DNA from: Candidatus Heimdallarchaeota archaeon | GTDB lineage: Archaea; Asgardarchaeota; Heimdallarchaeia; Heimdallarchaeales; Kariarchaeaceae | Length of the DNA: 32,086 bases | Assembly (NCBI GenBank): GCA_021399405.1 | Contig: JAAFKL010000024.1 | Span: forward strand, 1 to 32,086 | Direction: 5' to 3' | Part shown: positions 24,142-32,086 of the stretch, piece by piece | Layout of the letters: every line of letters begins with the position of its first letter | Position numbering within the stretch: the first letter of the stretch is position 1 | Translations under genes and position numbers: made by a program | Notes under the pieces: model-generated | Seen by the model: the letters and a program-made list of their open reading frames with translations, nothing else | Databases searched by the model: none | What the model was told of the DNA's origin: nothing

Positions 24142-25608
24142 CTACAAAGCGTTTTCCAGAAACTTAACCATCTCTTCTCGAACTTTTGTCATACAACTCT
24201 CCTTTATGTACATCATATGACCAGCTTCATAGTAACTCATGGTAATATTTTCTTGTAAGATAGGGTCAATTCCAAGATGATTAAACGTATATTCTGTCAC
24301 ATGAAATGGTGTAGCCATATCATAATAACCATTCATCACATGAACTTTTAATGCATTATTTTTAGAAATTGCATCTCGCAATGTCTCAGCTACATTCAAC
24401 CCCTCGGCATAGAATTGGGGTTTGAAGGACCATTTTGTGTATAATCCTCCAAGAATTTCGTATAATAAATCAGTTTCAAATTCTAACTCTCTTCTAACGT
24501 AATCATTGAATGTTGCTGTATATGGACCCCTAATTGCGGTCATAGATGGATCATGAGAAAATTCGCCACCACCTGCATTTTTATCAATACCTAAATATCT
24601 CCCATCCAATCGTCCAACAGTTCGTTTTTTAGATCTCAACAATTCTTTATTGAACGGACCAACAGACAATCTGAGATTTACACTTTCCAAGTATTCTTCT
24701 GATAATCCGGTAAATCGTTTAAGTTTTGATATAATGTCAGCTCGCTCTTCACCAACCAAACTGTCACCTTTGTTGTAAGCAAGAATTAACTCAGTATCAC
24801 AGAAACTACGTACCATTTCAATTGTTTTCTCAAGATCTTGTTGTAAATCATCATCCAACATTTTATGATACCATGAAGTTGCTGTTAGAGTTGGTAACAA
24901 CAATCTTGGACGTATATCAGTTCCGATATTAGTAAAGTCCAATATGGAACTAACAAGTATTATCCCATTTAGATCTAACCCATGTCTTTCCTGTAAGTGA
25001 CCTGCCAATCCTGCAGCTCTTGTTGTACCGTAACTCTCTCCAATGAGAAATTTGGGTGATGTCCATCTATTATACCGAGTTGTATATAATCTGATGAATT
25101 CGCCTATTGCTTCAACATCTGCTTTAACTTCATAGAACTGATCGGGTTTTTCTCCTTCTACTGATCTACTGTATCCAGTACCTACTGGATCGATAAAGCA
25201 CAAATCTGCTTGATCAAGAATCGAAAAATCATTATCTATCAGCTTATAGGGTGGTGACAACAGGTTTTCATCATTGTCCTCCACCTGTACCCTTCGTGGA
25301 CCAATCATGCCTAGATGAAGCCAAACTGAAGAACTTCCAGGTCCTCCATTAAATGAAAACATCATTGGGCGTTTATGTAAATCTGCTTCATCATTTTTTG
25401 TATATGACATGAAGAAAATTTCTGCTTTTGCCTCGGGACCTTTTTCCTCACTCTCATATTTCAGAACCATTGTACCAGCTCGAGCAGTATAGTTTATTTC
25501 TTTCCCATTTATTGTTACGGAATGCTGTGTCTCAGACAATAACTCCTTTGGTTCCTTTTTCTTGGATTCCTCTTTTTTGTCTTTAGAGTTTTCATTTCCT
25601 TCAGTCAT
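24142..25608 (-). CDS. S10 family serine carboxypeptidase (cytoplasmic)
   Basis: A 488-residue serine carboxypeptidase-like enzyme. Motifs are FNGGPGSSS (oxyanion and carboxylate binding, 92-100), IGESYGTTR with Ser198, NGYYDMATP with Asp436, and EAGHMMY with His470 (numbered from 25626). The family usually works in vacuoles, lysosomes or outside the cell, but this protein has no signal peptide. It begins with a lysine- and glutamate-rich tail (NENSKDKKEESKKKEPKELL), so it is probably cytoplasmic. The start is likely ATG 25608 (MTEGNENS); a longer form from 25626 is possible. It should trim C-terminal residues from peptides, in line with the M28 and M20 peptidases nearby. The opposite-strand longin gene starts about 110 bases away. 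Confidence 0.9.
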   Translation of the reverse strand: MTEGNENSKDKKEESKKKEPKELLSETQHSVTINGKEINYTARAGTMVLKYESEEKGPEAKAEIFFMSYTKNDEADLHKRPMMFSFNGGPGSSSVWLHLGMIGPRRVQVEDNDENLLSPPYKLIDNDFSILDQADLCFIDPVGTGYSRSVEGEKPDQFYEVKADVEAIGEFIRLYTTRYNRWTSPKFLIGESYGTTRAAGLAGHLQERHGLDLNGIILVSSILDFTNIGTDIRPRLLLPTLTATSWYHKMLDDDLQQDLEKTIEMVRSFCDTELILAYNKGDSLVGEERADIISKLKRFTGLSEEYLESVNLRLSVGPFNKELLRSKKRTVGRLDGRYLGIDKNAGGGEFSHDPSMTAIRGPYTATFNDYVRRELEFETDLLYEILGGLYTKWSFKPQFYAEGLNVAETLRDAISKNNALKVHVMNGYYDMATPFHVTEYTFNHLGIDPILQENITMSYYEAGHMMYIKESCMTKVREEMVKFLENAL

Positions 25609-25692
25609 TTCTAAACTCACCCTCAAAGTAGTAAATATAATGTTTACCGACTAGGTAGATGCAAATTAGAACATAATTACTTATTAAAACTA

Positions 25693-25701
25693 GACTTATA
25701 A
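25693..25701 (+). promoter_or_regulatory. TATA box of the longin-like gene
   Basis: ACTTATAAG is centred 25 bases before the GTG at 25722, which places the transcript start at the start codon and supports this GTG. It lies in the divergent gap with the carboxypeptidase gene. Confidence 0.55.
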
Positions 25702-25721
25702 GGGATTGATACAGTGTATCT

Positions 25722-26477
25722 GTGTTAAGAAGCTTCAAATATGATGTACGCTATATAATATTAGTGCTAGACGGTTCAGTTTATCCTATCAACCCCGATG
25801 AAAAAACTGAAGGAGAAGTCTTACTGTCAATAAAAGCTGTAATTATTGTCTCTAAGGGAGGAATACCTTATTTTCAGGATAGATTCGATGATTTCGAGTT
25901 TAACTCAACACTTCTAGCTGGCATTACATCAGCAATTTCAACATATATGGATACATTCATGGATGGAACAAAATCAGGATTTGAGAGCATGAAGAATGCA
26001 GGATTAACAATATCCTCCTTGAAATCAGAACTCTCAAATATCGTGATCGTTTCAGAGATGGATCTATCACAGGATGTGATTATTACAATCGGTAAGTCTC
26101 AGATATTGCTAGACAGAAAATATCGATCAAAATTAGATGGAACTGATAGATCAGGTGTATTTATGGATCCGATTGTTGTTTACGAAATGTTTGATATTGC
26201 GGGTTTCAAAATAGGATTCAAGAAAGTTATGACAATTCATGACAATGATCTAAAAGAAGTCATGGAGGATCGATTCATTAATCCCACCCTCAGATTTCAT
26301 CTTAATTCACTAAAAGAGATAATAGAAGCGTTACCTGATGATAATAAATGTGTTAGTTTGGATGGAGTCAGAACCCATTTCGAGCAGCGTGAATTAAACG
26401 AACAAGATATTGCTAAACTCCTAGTACTTGCCTATGATAGAAGAGTATTGAGACATAGAGTCCCTATACTACCTTAA
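25722..26477 (+). CDS. Longin-like domain protein
   Basis: A 251-residue protein with a longin/roadblock-like N-terminal domain and an uncharacterised C-terminal part. Residues 33-125 give the signature: strands LSIKAVIIVSKGGIPYFQDRF, the helix FNSTLLAGITSAISTYMDTFM, then LTISSLKSELSNIVIVSEM. This is the same arrangement as the sensor domains in the receiver-longin protein at 11.6 kb. The last third (LRFHLNSLKEIIEALPDD... VRTHFEQRELNEQDIAKLLVLAYDRRVLRH) looks like a helical or winged-helix domain. There is no membrane segment. Longin domains dock small GTPases in eukaryotes; many Asgard proteins share the fold. No partner can be named. The GTG start is backed by a TATA box. Confidence 0.65.
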   Translation: MLRSFKYDVRYIILVLDGSVYPINPDEKTEGEVLLSIKAVIIVSKGGIPYFQDRFDDFEFNSTLLAGITSAISTYMDTFMDGTKSGFESMKNAGLTISSLKSELSNIVIVSEMDLSQDVIITIGKSQILLDRKYRSKLDGTDRSGVFMDPIVVYEMFDIAGFKIGFKKVMTIHDNDLKEVMEDRFINPTLRFHLNSLKEIIEALPDDNKCVSLDGVRTHFEQRELNEQDIAKLLVLAYDRRVLRHRVPILP

Positions 26478-26588
26478 TATAAACCTAATGTGCTCTAAGT
26501 TACACAAACATGTGCCTGTTTGACTCAAAGTATCTTATCAAAAATAATGCCCTATTATTATTTGGAGAAAATTTATCTTTCTTCATTG

Positions 26589-28646
26589 ATGATAATGAGA
26601 ACAATATTGATTTTACCTGCAGGAATGTTAGTAATAGGAATTATGTTATCCGGGATCGTATTAGATTCCAATTTACCGTTTTTGCTTAATAATGACAACA
26701 CAGAAGATACCAATCTTACGCCAGAAGAAGCAATATCAATTGCTGTAAAAGAACCGAGTGCTTCTATTTTTGTAAGGCAAACACAGGCAGTTGTGGAAAC
26801 AAATTATGAAACTGGCCTTTGGACAGTTCGTTTTACTGATATCAATCAGAATACCAATTATATACAAGTGGAAATAGATGATCAAACACAATTAATAATT
26901 GACACCGAAACTGCAACTGAAACTGTTAATCATGAATCTCAGTTTGCTAATAGAGATGCATTGGGATCAAGTTCCCCTGATCAGCAAATTGCTATTGAAG
27001 ACATTGCTATTAGAGCACCAAGTCAACGTTATGGATTAACTGATGATTATTTTTACGTTGGAAATCAAGAACAGGTAAATGCTGCGATTGAATATTTCAT
27101 TCAAAACGAAATGATTGGAGATTATATTGATGAAAACTCAATTGAATTTTATGGCTATTCATACGATGACACGGTATATTTGTGGGGGTATAGCACTGAA
27201 ACTTATGAGGAATGGATGGGAGCAATATTACTTGCAGTTGAGTTAACTGAAGATTCATGGGAATTTAGTATTTTAGAAATTTCCGCTAGCTTTGATTTTG
27301 GCAATCTTAATTATTCGTTAGCTGAAGCAATTAATTTAGCTAAAACAACTGATGAATTCAAATTATTTGAAGAAAATATTACAGATTATTCAATAAATTC
27401 TATACTACACTATTATGCGGATGAATATCAAGGGAAAGAGGGTTTCGTGTACAATATTTATTTTTCTTCATATTCATTTATGGATGACAATGAATATGTC
27501 GTGGCCGTTGACCCCGTAACAACATTTGATTCAACTGAAGAGGATGAAAGTTCCAGTTCTCAAGGAGGAGACACTGATTCAATATACTATTGTGGAGATT
27601 TTAATTGGATTGATGTTGAGATATCTGATAGTCTTTGGAATGTTTTGGAAGTGTGGGGACCCAACTCTGCAATTTTATCTTCTGAAGAAGCTATTGAAAA
27701 AATACTTGAAGATCCAACCATAAAAGATTGGAACTTACAAGTAGGTCTAATAACGAGTTATACATATTATAGTGGTTATGGGATGTGGTCTGTTTGGATG
27801 GCTAGTGATGAGGATCCTTACAATTACGCATCTGCAAATCTCAATGATCGTACCGGAAAAGTAACTGATGTTCGTACTTTTCTTTCTGTTGAAGCAATTT
27901 TGAATGAACAAATTGTAAATTCAATAATCCAAGAAACTGAGGAGGCTGATGAATTTTTTGATACGGTAGACAATTATGAGTTTTATATCAATTACGATAA
28001 TTATGGGGTTTGGTATTTTTCATATTTTGACAATGAGAACTACCACAATTATATTTGGGGATCTTTGAATGACACTGACAGCACTGTTACCAATATTGAG
28101 GTCAGATTGTATCAAGAACCTAATCTCTCTGAAGCAGAAGTTCTAGCTACATTATCAAATTCAGACATTGATGATTTCAAAACCAAATATCCTGACACTG
28201 TAATTTACTTTTACTATGACGGGTACGGTACATGGTATGTATCTGGAAATTCGTTAACCCTTGTCGAGGCATGGTTTTGGGCACAAGTAGATGATGAAAG
28301 TTCAAATGTCATCATTTATCAAGAAAATCATCCAAAAGTATTACCAATTATGGATATTGAAGATGTACTGGGAATAGCTCATTCTACTACTGAATTCAAG
28401 GATATTAATGACGAAACATTACAGAAATTTGAATATTATTATTTTATCGATGGTACTTGGTTCTACTATCTGCAGGGAACGTCAGATAATAATACATATT
28501 ATTGGTTAAGTATCAGCATTGATGATGAAACAGGAGAGATCAGCGACCTTTGGTCATCATCCTGGAATTATTCAGATGACTATTACACAGACCCAGATGA
28601 TACTAACAAAGATGGGGATGAAATTGTAACCGTAGTAGCACCCTAA
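26589..28646 (+). CDS. Membrane-anchored or secreted PepSY-like repeat protein
   Basis: About 685 residues with an N-terminal hydrophobic helix (TILILPAGMLVIGIMLSGIVL) as signal or anchor, so the bulk lies outside the cell. The rest is a series of six or seven degenerate units resembling PepSY domains. Each has a helix that begins L(T/S)(P/S)EEAI followed by a (Y/F)..YG.W.V strand pair and a (V/I)D..T(G/D).V ending. Examples are LTPEEAISIAVKEP.. ETGLWTVRF.. VEIDDQT and LSSEEAIEKILEDP.. GYGMWSVWMA.. LNDRTGKV. The chain is very rich in Tyr, Trp, Asp and Asn. PepSY domains often inhibit peptidases or help assemble redox proteins, but here the role is unknown. A TTG at 26520 could add 23 residues; ATG 26589 or 26595 suits a signal sequence better. 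Confidence 0.6.
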   Translation: MIMRTILILPAGMLVIGIMLSGIVLDSNLPFLLNNDNTEDTNLTPEEAISIAVKEPSASIFVRQTQAVVETNYETGLWTVRFTDINQNTNYIQVEIDDQTQLIIDTETATETVNHESQFANRDALGSSSPDQQIAIEDIAIRAPSQRYGLTDDYFYVGNQEQVNAAIEYFIQNEMIGDYIDENSIEFYGYSYDDTVYLWGYSTETYEEWMGAILLAVELTEDSWEFSILEISASFDFGNLNYSLAEAINLAKTTDEFKLFEENITDYSINSILHYYADEYQGKEGFVYNIYFSSYSFMDDNEYVVAVDPVTTFDSTEEDESSSSQGGDTDSIYYCGDFNWIDVEISDSLWNVLEVWGPNSAILSSEEAIEKILEDPTIKDWNLQVGLITSYTYYSGYGMWSVWMASDEDPYNYASANLNDRTGKVTDVRTFLSVEAILNEQIVNSIIQETEEADEFFDTVDNYEFYINYDNYGVWYFSYFDNENYHNYIWGSLNDTDSTVTNIEVRLYQEPNLSEAEVLATLSNSDIDDFKTKYPDTVIYFYYDGYGTWYVSGNSLTLVEAWFWAQVDDESSNVIIYQENHPKVLPIMDIEDVLGIAHSTTEFKDINDETLQKFEYYYFIDGTWFYYLQGTSDNNTYYWLSISIDDETGEISDLWSSSWNYSDDYYTDPDDTNKDGDEIVTVVAP

Positions 28647-28785
28647 AAGATCTATCATCAATATAACTTGATTTAAAAGAAAGAATCCTAGATTGAGCCA
28701 GGACATTTTTCAATATTTATAATCGAGCGATCCCTTTTGGGTACATTCACAAATGATTATAACTGTATATTCTCTACAAAACTAG

Positions 28786-30141
28786 ATGACTGATCCATCA
28801 GGAACTGAAATATCATTCAAACGACAATTGTTGTTATTATCAGTTGCAGTAGCGATCGTCAATACAGGATTTGGTATAATATTTCCTATTTTCCCTAAAT
28901 TACTTGTAGATGTCGGTGGGGGAGATGCCTCAGATTTAGGATTAATGGCTGCCGCATTTGGTGGTGCTTATTTGGTTGGATCTCCTATTTTTGGAAATAT
29001 AGCTGATAAAGCTGGAAAGAAAAAAGTAATCTTAGTTGGTCTTCTTGGATTTTCCTTTTCTAATATCATTTATATTGTTGCAAATAGTCTTGCACACCTT
29101 TATCTTGCAAGAATAGTTGAGGGATTTTTTGCAGCAGCAATTTTACCTCCTGCTATTGCTTTAACTGCCCAACTAAGTCCTAAAGAAAATAGGGGAAGAT
29201 ATTTAGGCCTTTTAGGGGCTAGCCAGACTGCAGGAATAATCATCGGTCCATTACTTGGAGGAATTTTGTTTGAAGGATTTGTGATTGATGGGTTCAGAAT
29301 TGAAAGATTTGTTATTAATGAGATTGCAGTTGATGGATCCTTAGTTTTGCCTTTTTATGCTTCTGCAGTAATTGGTATGATGGCTTTTGTTTGGAGTTAT
29401 TTTCAACTACCTCAAGATATTGTAATTAAATCAGATAAATTGAAGTTGAATCCTGAAATTAAGATTAAAAAAGAACCATTGAAGATCCGAATTAACAAAA
29501 CCCTTCGTCATCAGGTGCAAGTTTTACCCAAGCCAGTTTACATGTTTTTGCTTTTTGTTCTTGCAGAAATGTTATCAATACTTGCTTGGCTTACAATCGA
29601 GCCAGGATTTGTATTTTATTTCTACGATGAATTACTACTATCTCCAACAGATTTTGGTATTTTTGTTGGAGCATTTGGTGTCGCATCAGTTCTCGGTCAA
29701 TCGTTATTGGGTAATCTATCAGATAAGGTAGGTAGAAAACCTGTAATGATTGTGGGACAGATGTTTAGTTTCTTGTTCTATTTTTCACTTCTCCGGGCAA
29801 ATTCACTCGATTCTTTGATTATTGCTGTTGTATTCGTAGGTATAGGGAGTGGGCTAAGAGATCCTGCGATGAAAGCTTGGTTATCTGACGTAACGGATGA
29901 AGAAAAAAGAGCAACTGTATTCGGGATTGAATCAGGATTGATGAGTACAAGTCAAATTATTGGACCAGTATTTGGTGGATTCTTGTATATGAGTCAAGGA
30001 ATGGAATTTTTGTTTTTCATTGCAATCGGGATTAATATAATCAATATATTTCTACTTTCAACTCTGAGATTTAACCAAAAACAGGATTTAGATTTAATCG
30101 AATTTAAAGAATCACTGTCAACAGCTGTACCAGGAAGTTAA
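28786..30141 (+). CDS. MFS exporter (DHA1, drug:H+ antiporter type)
   Basis: A 451-residue transporter with 12 predicted helices. Two A-type loops mark the halves: GSPIFGNIADKAGKKKVILVG after helix 2 and GQSLLGNLSDKVGRKPVMIVG after helix 8. The helix-5 antiporter motif C is visible as LGASQTAGIIIGPLLGGILF (G....GP..GG), which indicates drug:H+ antiport rather than sugar uptake. An unusual feature is the long loop after helix 5 (EGFVIDGFRIERFVINEIAVDGSLVLP) containing repeated IDGF/ERFVIN-like elements. The central cytoplasmic loop is lysine-rich. The substrate is unknown. A TATA-like AACTGTATATTC ends about 14 bases before the ATG, so the leader is very short. Confidence 0.85.
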   Translation: MTDPSGTEISFKRQLLLLSVAVAIVNTGFGIIFPIFPKLLVDVGGGDASDLGLMAAAFGGAYLVGSPIFGNIADKAGKKKVILVGLLGFSFSNIIYIVANSLAHLYLARIVEGFFAAAILPPAIALTAQLSPKENRGRYLGLLGASQTAGIIIGPLLGGILFEGFVIDGFRIERFVINEIAVDGSLVLPFYASAVIGMMAFVWSYFQLPQDIVIKSDKLKLNPEIKIKKEPLKIRINKTLRHQVQVLPKPVYMFLLFVLAEMLSILAWLTIEPGFVFYFYDELLLSPTDFGIFVGAFGVASVLGQSLLGNLSDKVGRKPVMIVGQMFSFLFYFSLLRANSLDSLIIAVVFVGIGSGLRDPAMKAWLSDVTDEEKRATVFGIESGLMSTSQIIGPVFGGFLYMSQGMEFLFFIAIGINIINIFLLSTLRFNQKQDLDLIEFKESLSTAVPGS

Positions 30142-30260
30142 TTAAAGACCAAAATCCCTGTTGCAAATGATTTCGTCGAGCTTATTTATTTCAAAAAATT
30201 CATCGTTTAATCGTGTACACAAACTGATGAAATTTGTATGTTATTTTCAAACTAAGGATT

Positions 30261-31655
30261 ATGAGCCTGCAAGAAGAAATTATTGAAGTGTTAACAAAAT
30301 TAGTTTCATATGACACATCGATAAATCCTGAGAATAATATATTCCCTAGCGACGATTGTGCAAAATATATTGTTGCTTGGGGTCAGAAACATGGATATAG
30401 CATTTTAGATGTTACAAATTGTCATTACAAGAAACAAGGCAAAGCAATTCATGAGGTGTATCCAGTGGTGTTATATACAAAAGGAAAGCAGGAAGGTCCA
30501 ACAGTCTTATTTCTTGGACATATTGATGTAGTTCCTGTTAGTGAATCTGAATTACCAAATTGGAATTCTTCACCATTTGAAGCAGTAGTGAAAGATGGCA
30601 AGTTATGGGGAAGAGGCTCAGGAGATATGAAAGGTGGAGTTGTGGCATTTCTTCTTGCTTTTAAGGATATTGAAATCGAAAAAGGAAATGTAATTATTGC
30701 ATTAAGTGGGGATGAGGAAATCGGAGGAATGGATACCGTACCTCAAATGATAGCAGCAATTACTGACAACAATATGAGACCAGATTTTGTTATTAATGCT
30801 GAAGGAAGTTTTGAACCAGTGGTAGTAACAAAGAGAAGGGGTGGAACACAAATCGAATTCACCTTTGATCTAGATTATCAGACTGTTGACGGAGTGCTGG
30901 AAACCAAAATAATTCAGAGTACACAAGGTGGAGGATCAGAAAGTCTTCACAGTATGGGATTCTTACTTGGATCGGACATTCATGCAATGATTAGTGCTGG
31001 AAAACATAGTATGGATAAACCTGTAGTGAATGTTAAATCATCATCATCTAAAGCAAATTCTGTGCCTTCTGAAGTGACTATCGAAATGGTTAACACACTT
31101 GTACCTGATAATGAAAAGACGACAATCACATATTCAAAGGGATTAACTGGAATTATGAATGCTTTGGCTTCAATAGGATCTCTAAATTGGCCAATTGTCC
31201 CTAGCAAATTTGGTCCATCGGTCTGTCCTAATTTAATGGATATTGATGAGGAAAAAAAGGAAGGAACAATCACTTTTGACATTAGATCAATGTTAAAAGA
31301 CAATAATAGCCACGAAGAAATGGTTGCAATTATTTCAGATCAATTTGAACGCTATGGTGTAAATACTAAAACCAACATTACATTAGCCATAGATCCAGTT
31401 AATGTTGATCCCAATCATCCGTTATCTCAGAAAATAACAGAAATTGCTAGAAAAAATAATTTCGATATTTTGACAATTGGAGAAAAATTAGGCGGAGCAA
31501 GTGATACCCGTTTCTTTACTAGTTTAGATATACCCGGTGTAGAACTTGGCCCTATCACATATTCAGCCCATGGAACGAATGAAGCCGTGGAACTGAAGAG
31601 TATCGAAAAATTAATTTCGATTTATCAACAATTGTTTGTAGAATTAACATCTTGA
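30261..31655 (+). CDS. M20 family metallopeptidase (ArgE/DapE-like)
   Basis: A two-zinc amidohydrolase/peptidase of about 464 residues. Numbered from the ATG at 30261, visible ligands and catalytic residues are His87 in LGHIDVVP, Asp122 in GRGSGDMKGG (bridging), Glu152 and Glu153 in SGDEEIGG (catalytic and ligand), Glu181 in INAEGS and His437 in SAHGTNE. The lid domain is larger than in DapE and carries a Ser- and Gly-rich segment (QSTQGGGSESLHSMGFLLG). Candidates are a peptidase, acetylornithine-type deacetylase or DapE-type desuccinylase; sequence alone does not decide. An upstream TTG at 30234 would add nine residues with no support, so the ATG is chosen. No operon partner is visible. Confidence 0.88.
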   Translation: MSLQEEIIEVLTKLVSYDTSINPENNIFPSDDCAKYIVAWGQKHGYSILDVTNCHYKKQGKAIHEVYPVVLYTKGKQEGPTVLFLGHIDVVPVSESELPNWNSSPFEAVVKDGKLWGRGSGDMKGGVVAFLLAFKDIEIEKGNVIIALSGDEEIGGMDTVPQMIAAITDNNMRPDFVINAEGSFEPVVVTKRRGGTQIEFTFDLDYQTVDGVLETKIIQSTQGGGSESLHSMGFLLGSDIHAMISAGKHSMDKPVVNVKSSSSKANSVPSEVTIEMVNTLVPDNEKTTITYSKGLTGIMNALASIGSLNWPIVPSKFGPSVCPNLMDIDEEKKEGTITFDIRSMLKDNNSHEEMVAIISDQFERYGVNTKTNITLAIDPVNVDPNHPLSQKITEIARKNNFDILTIGEKLGGASDTRFFTSLDIPGVELGPITYSAHGTNEAVELKSIEKLISIYQQLFVELTS

Positions 31656-31861
31656 AAAACGGATTTTAATCTCTTAAAAGGCGCTATTTTCAACTTAGGA
31701 CGTAACAAAGTCCAAATAATGTTTATTAATAATTTTGAGTTTCCAGAATTCCAGTGTTGACAATAACACTTTTTGTTACAACTAGAACGTGTCTTCAAAC
31801 CTTGGCGTGCTAGTTTAAACTGTACAACCTTAATTAATCTAAAACTAATATATTGATAACT

Positions 31862-32086
31862 ATGTTTAGTATCTCAACTACTAATTTATCCAAAATATAT
31901 AATGATAAATTTGCAATTAAAAATATAGATTTAGAAATCCCAGAAGGTTCAATTTACGGATTTCTAGGTGAGAACGGAGCGGGTAAATCCACTACACTAG
32001 GGATCCTTGCTGGATTAATATTCCCAAATACTGGAAAATATGAAATATTAGGGATGGATGGAAATAAATTCCGTCAAAAAATCGCA
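31862..32086 (+). CDS. ABC transporter ATP-binding protein (5' part, cut by window end)
   Basis: The first 75 residues of an ABC ATPase. They include the opening strand FSISTTNLSKIYND, the pre-Walker strand KNIDLEIPEGSIYGFLGENGAGKST (Walker A GENGAGKST) and the typical TTLGILAGLIFPNTGKYEILGMD that follows. The gene runs off the window, so the signature motif, Walker B and the partner permease cannot be seen. The close fit to the CcmA/drug-export type (Y.FLG.NGAGKSTT....GL..P..G) suggests an exporter. A TATATT lies shortly upstream of the ATG. Confidence 0.9.
   Translation, partial: MFSISTTNLSKIYNDKFAIKNIDLEIPEGSIYGFLGENGAGKSTTLGILAGLIFPNTGKYEILGMDGNKFRQKIA

Noticed and set aside
31699..31720. 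Small inverted repeat GGAC/GTCC after the M20 gene
   Set aside because: Only a four-base stem with no T-run, so it is not convincing as a terminator.
1..32086. CRISPR arrays, tRNA genes and intact insertion sequences
   Set aside because: No regularly spaced repeats, tRNA T-loop and acceptor patterns, or transposase frames were found on reading both strands.

Overview
The window looks like a low-GC Asgard archaeon, most like the Heimdallarchaeia. The evidence is the combination of an Arf/Rag-type GTPase, a diverged Ras/Rab-type GTPase, longin/roadblock-like proteins and archaeal promoters. TATA-like boxes often sit about 25 bases before the start codon (copB, the receiver-longin gene, the 25.7 kb longin gene, the antitoxin), which suggests many leaderless mRNAs with GTG or TTG starts. 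No tRNA, rRNA, CRISPR array or intact insertion sequence was seen.

Layout. 1-620: a structured segment that may be the 3' part of RNase P RNA, then a broken dienelactone-hydrolase gene. 0.7-5.0 kb: a DinB-like protein, an A-type Fe-S carrier variant, a HEAT-like repeat protein, a DUF362 iron-sulfur protein and an Arf/Rag-like GTPase preceded by a strong hairpin. 5.2-11.5 kb: pyruvate,phosphate dikinase (PPDK) followed by three decayed copies of the 3' end of a PPDK gene. A toxin-antitoxin-like pair lies between copies 1 and 2. A methyltransferase plus a fused HgcA-HgcB-like corrinoid/ferredoxin membrane protein lies between copies 2 and 3. 11.6-13.5 kb: a duplicated receiver-plus-longin protein. 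13.5-19 kb, minus strand: an SRPBCC protein, a secreted alpha/beta hydrolase, a CopB-type metal ATPase with a repeat-containing operator region, and a membrane M28 peptidase. 19-21.2 kb: small proteins and a Ras-like protein whose nucleotide-binding motifs are all altered. 21.2-25.6 kb: a nitroreductase, a PucC-like MFS protein, OsmC and an S10 carboxypeptidase. 25.7-32.1 kb: a longin protein, a PepSY-like surface protein, an MFS exporter, an M20 peptidase and the start of an ABC transporter ATPase.

Themes. PPDK links pyruvate and PEP. Peptidases of three families (M28, S10, M20) suggest peptide use. CopB, OsmC and the nitroreductase fit metal and redox stress. The two GTPases and two longin-type proteins belong to the Asgard small-GTPase regulatory repertoire. 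The most unusual region is the PPDK 3'-end archipelago with its modular cargo, including the HgcAB-like fusion.
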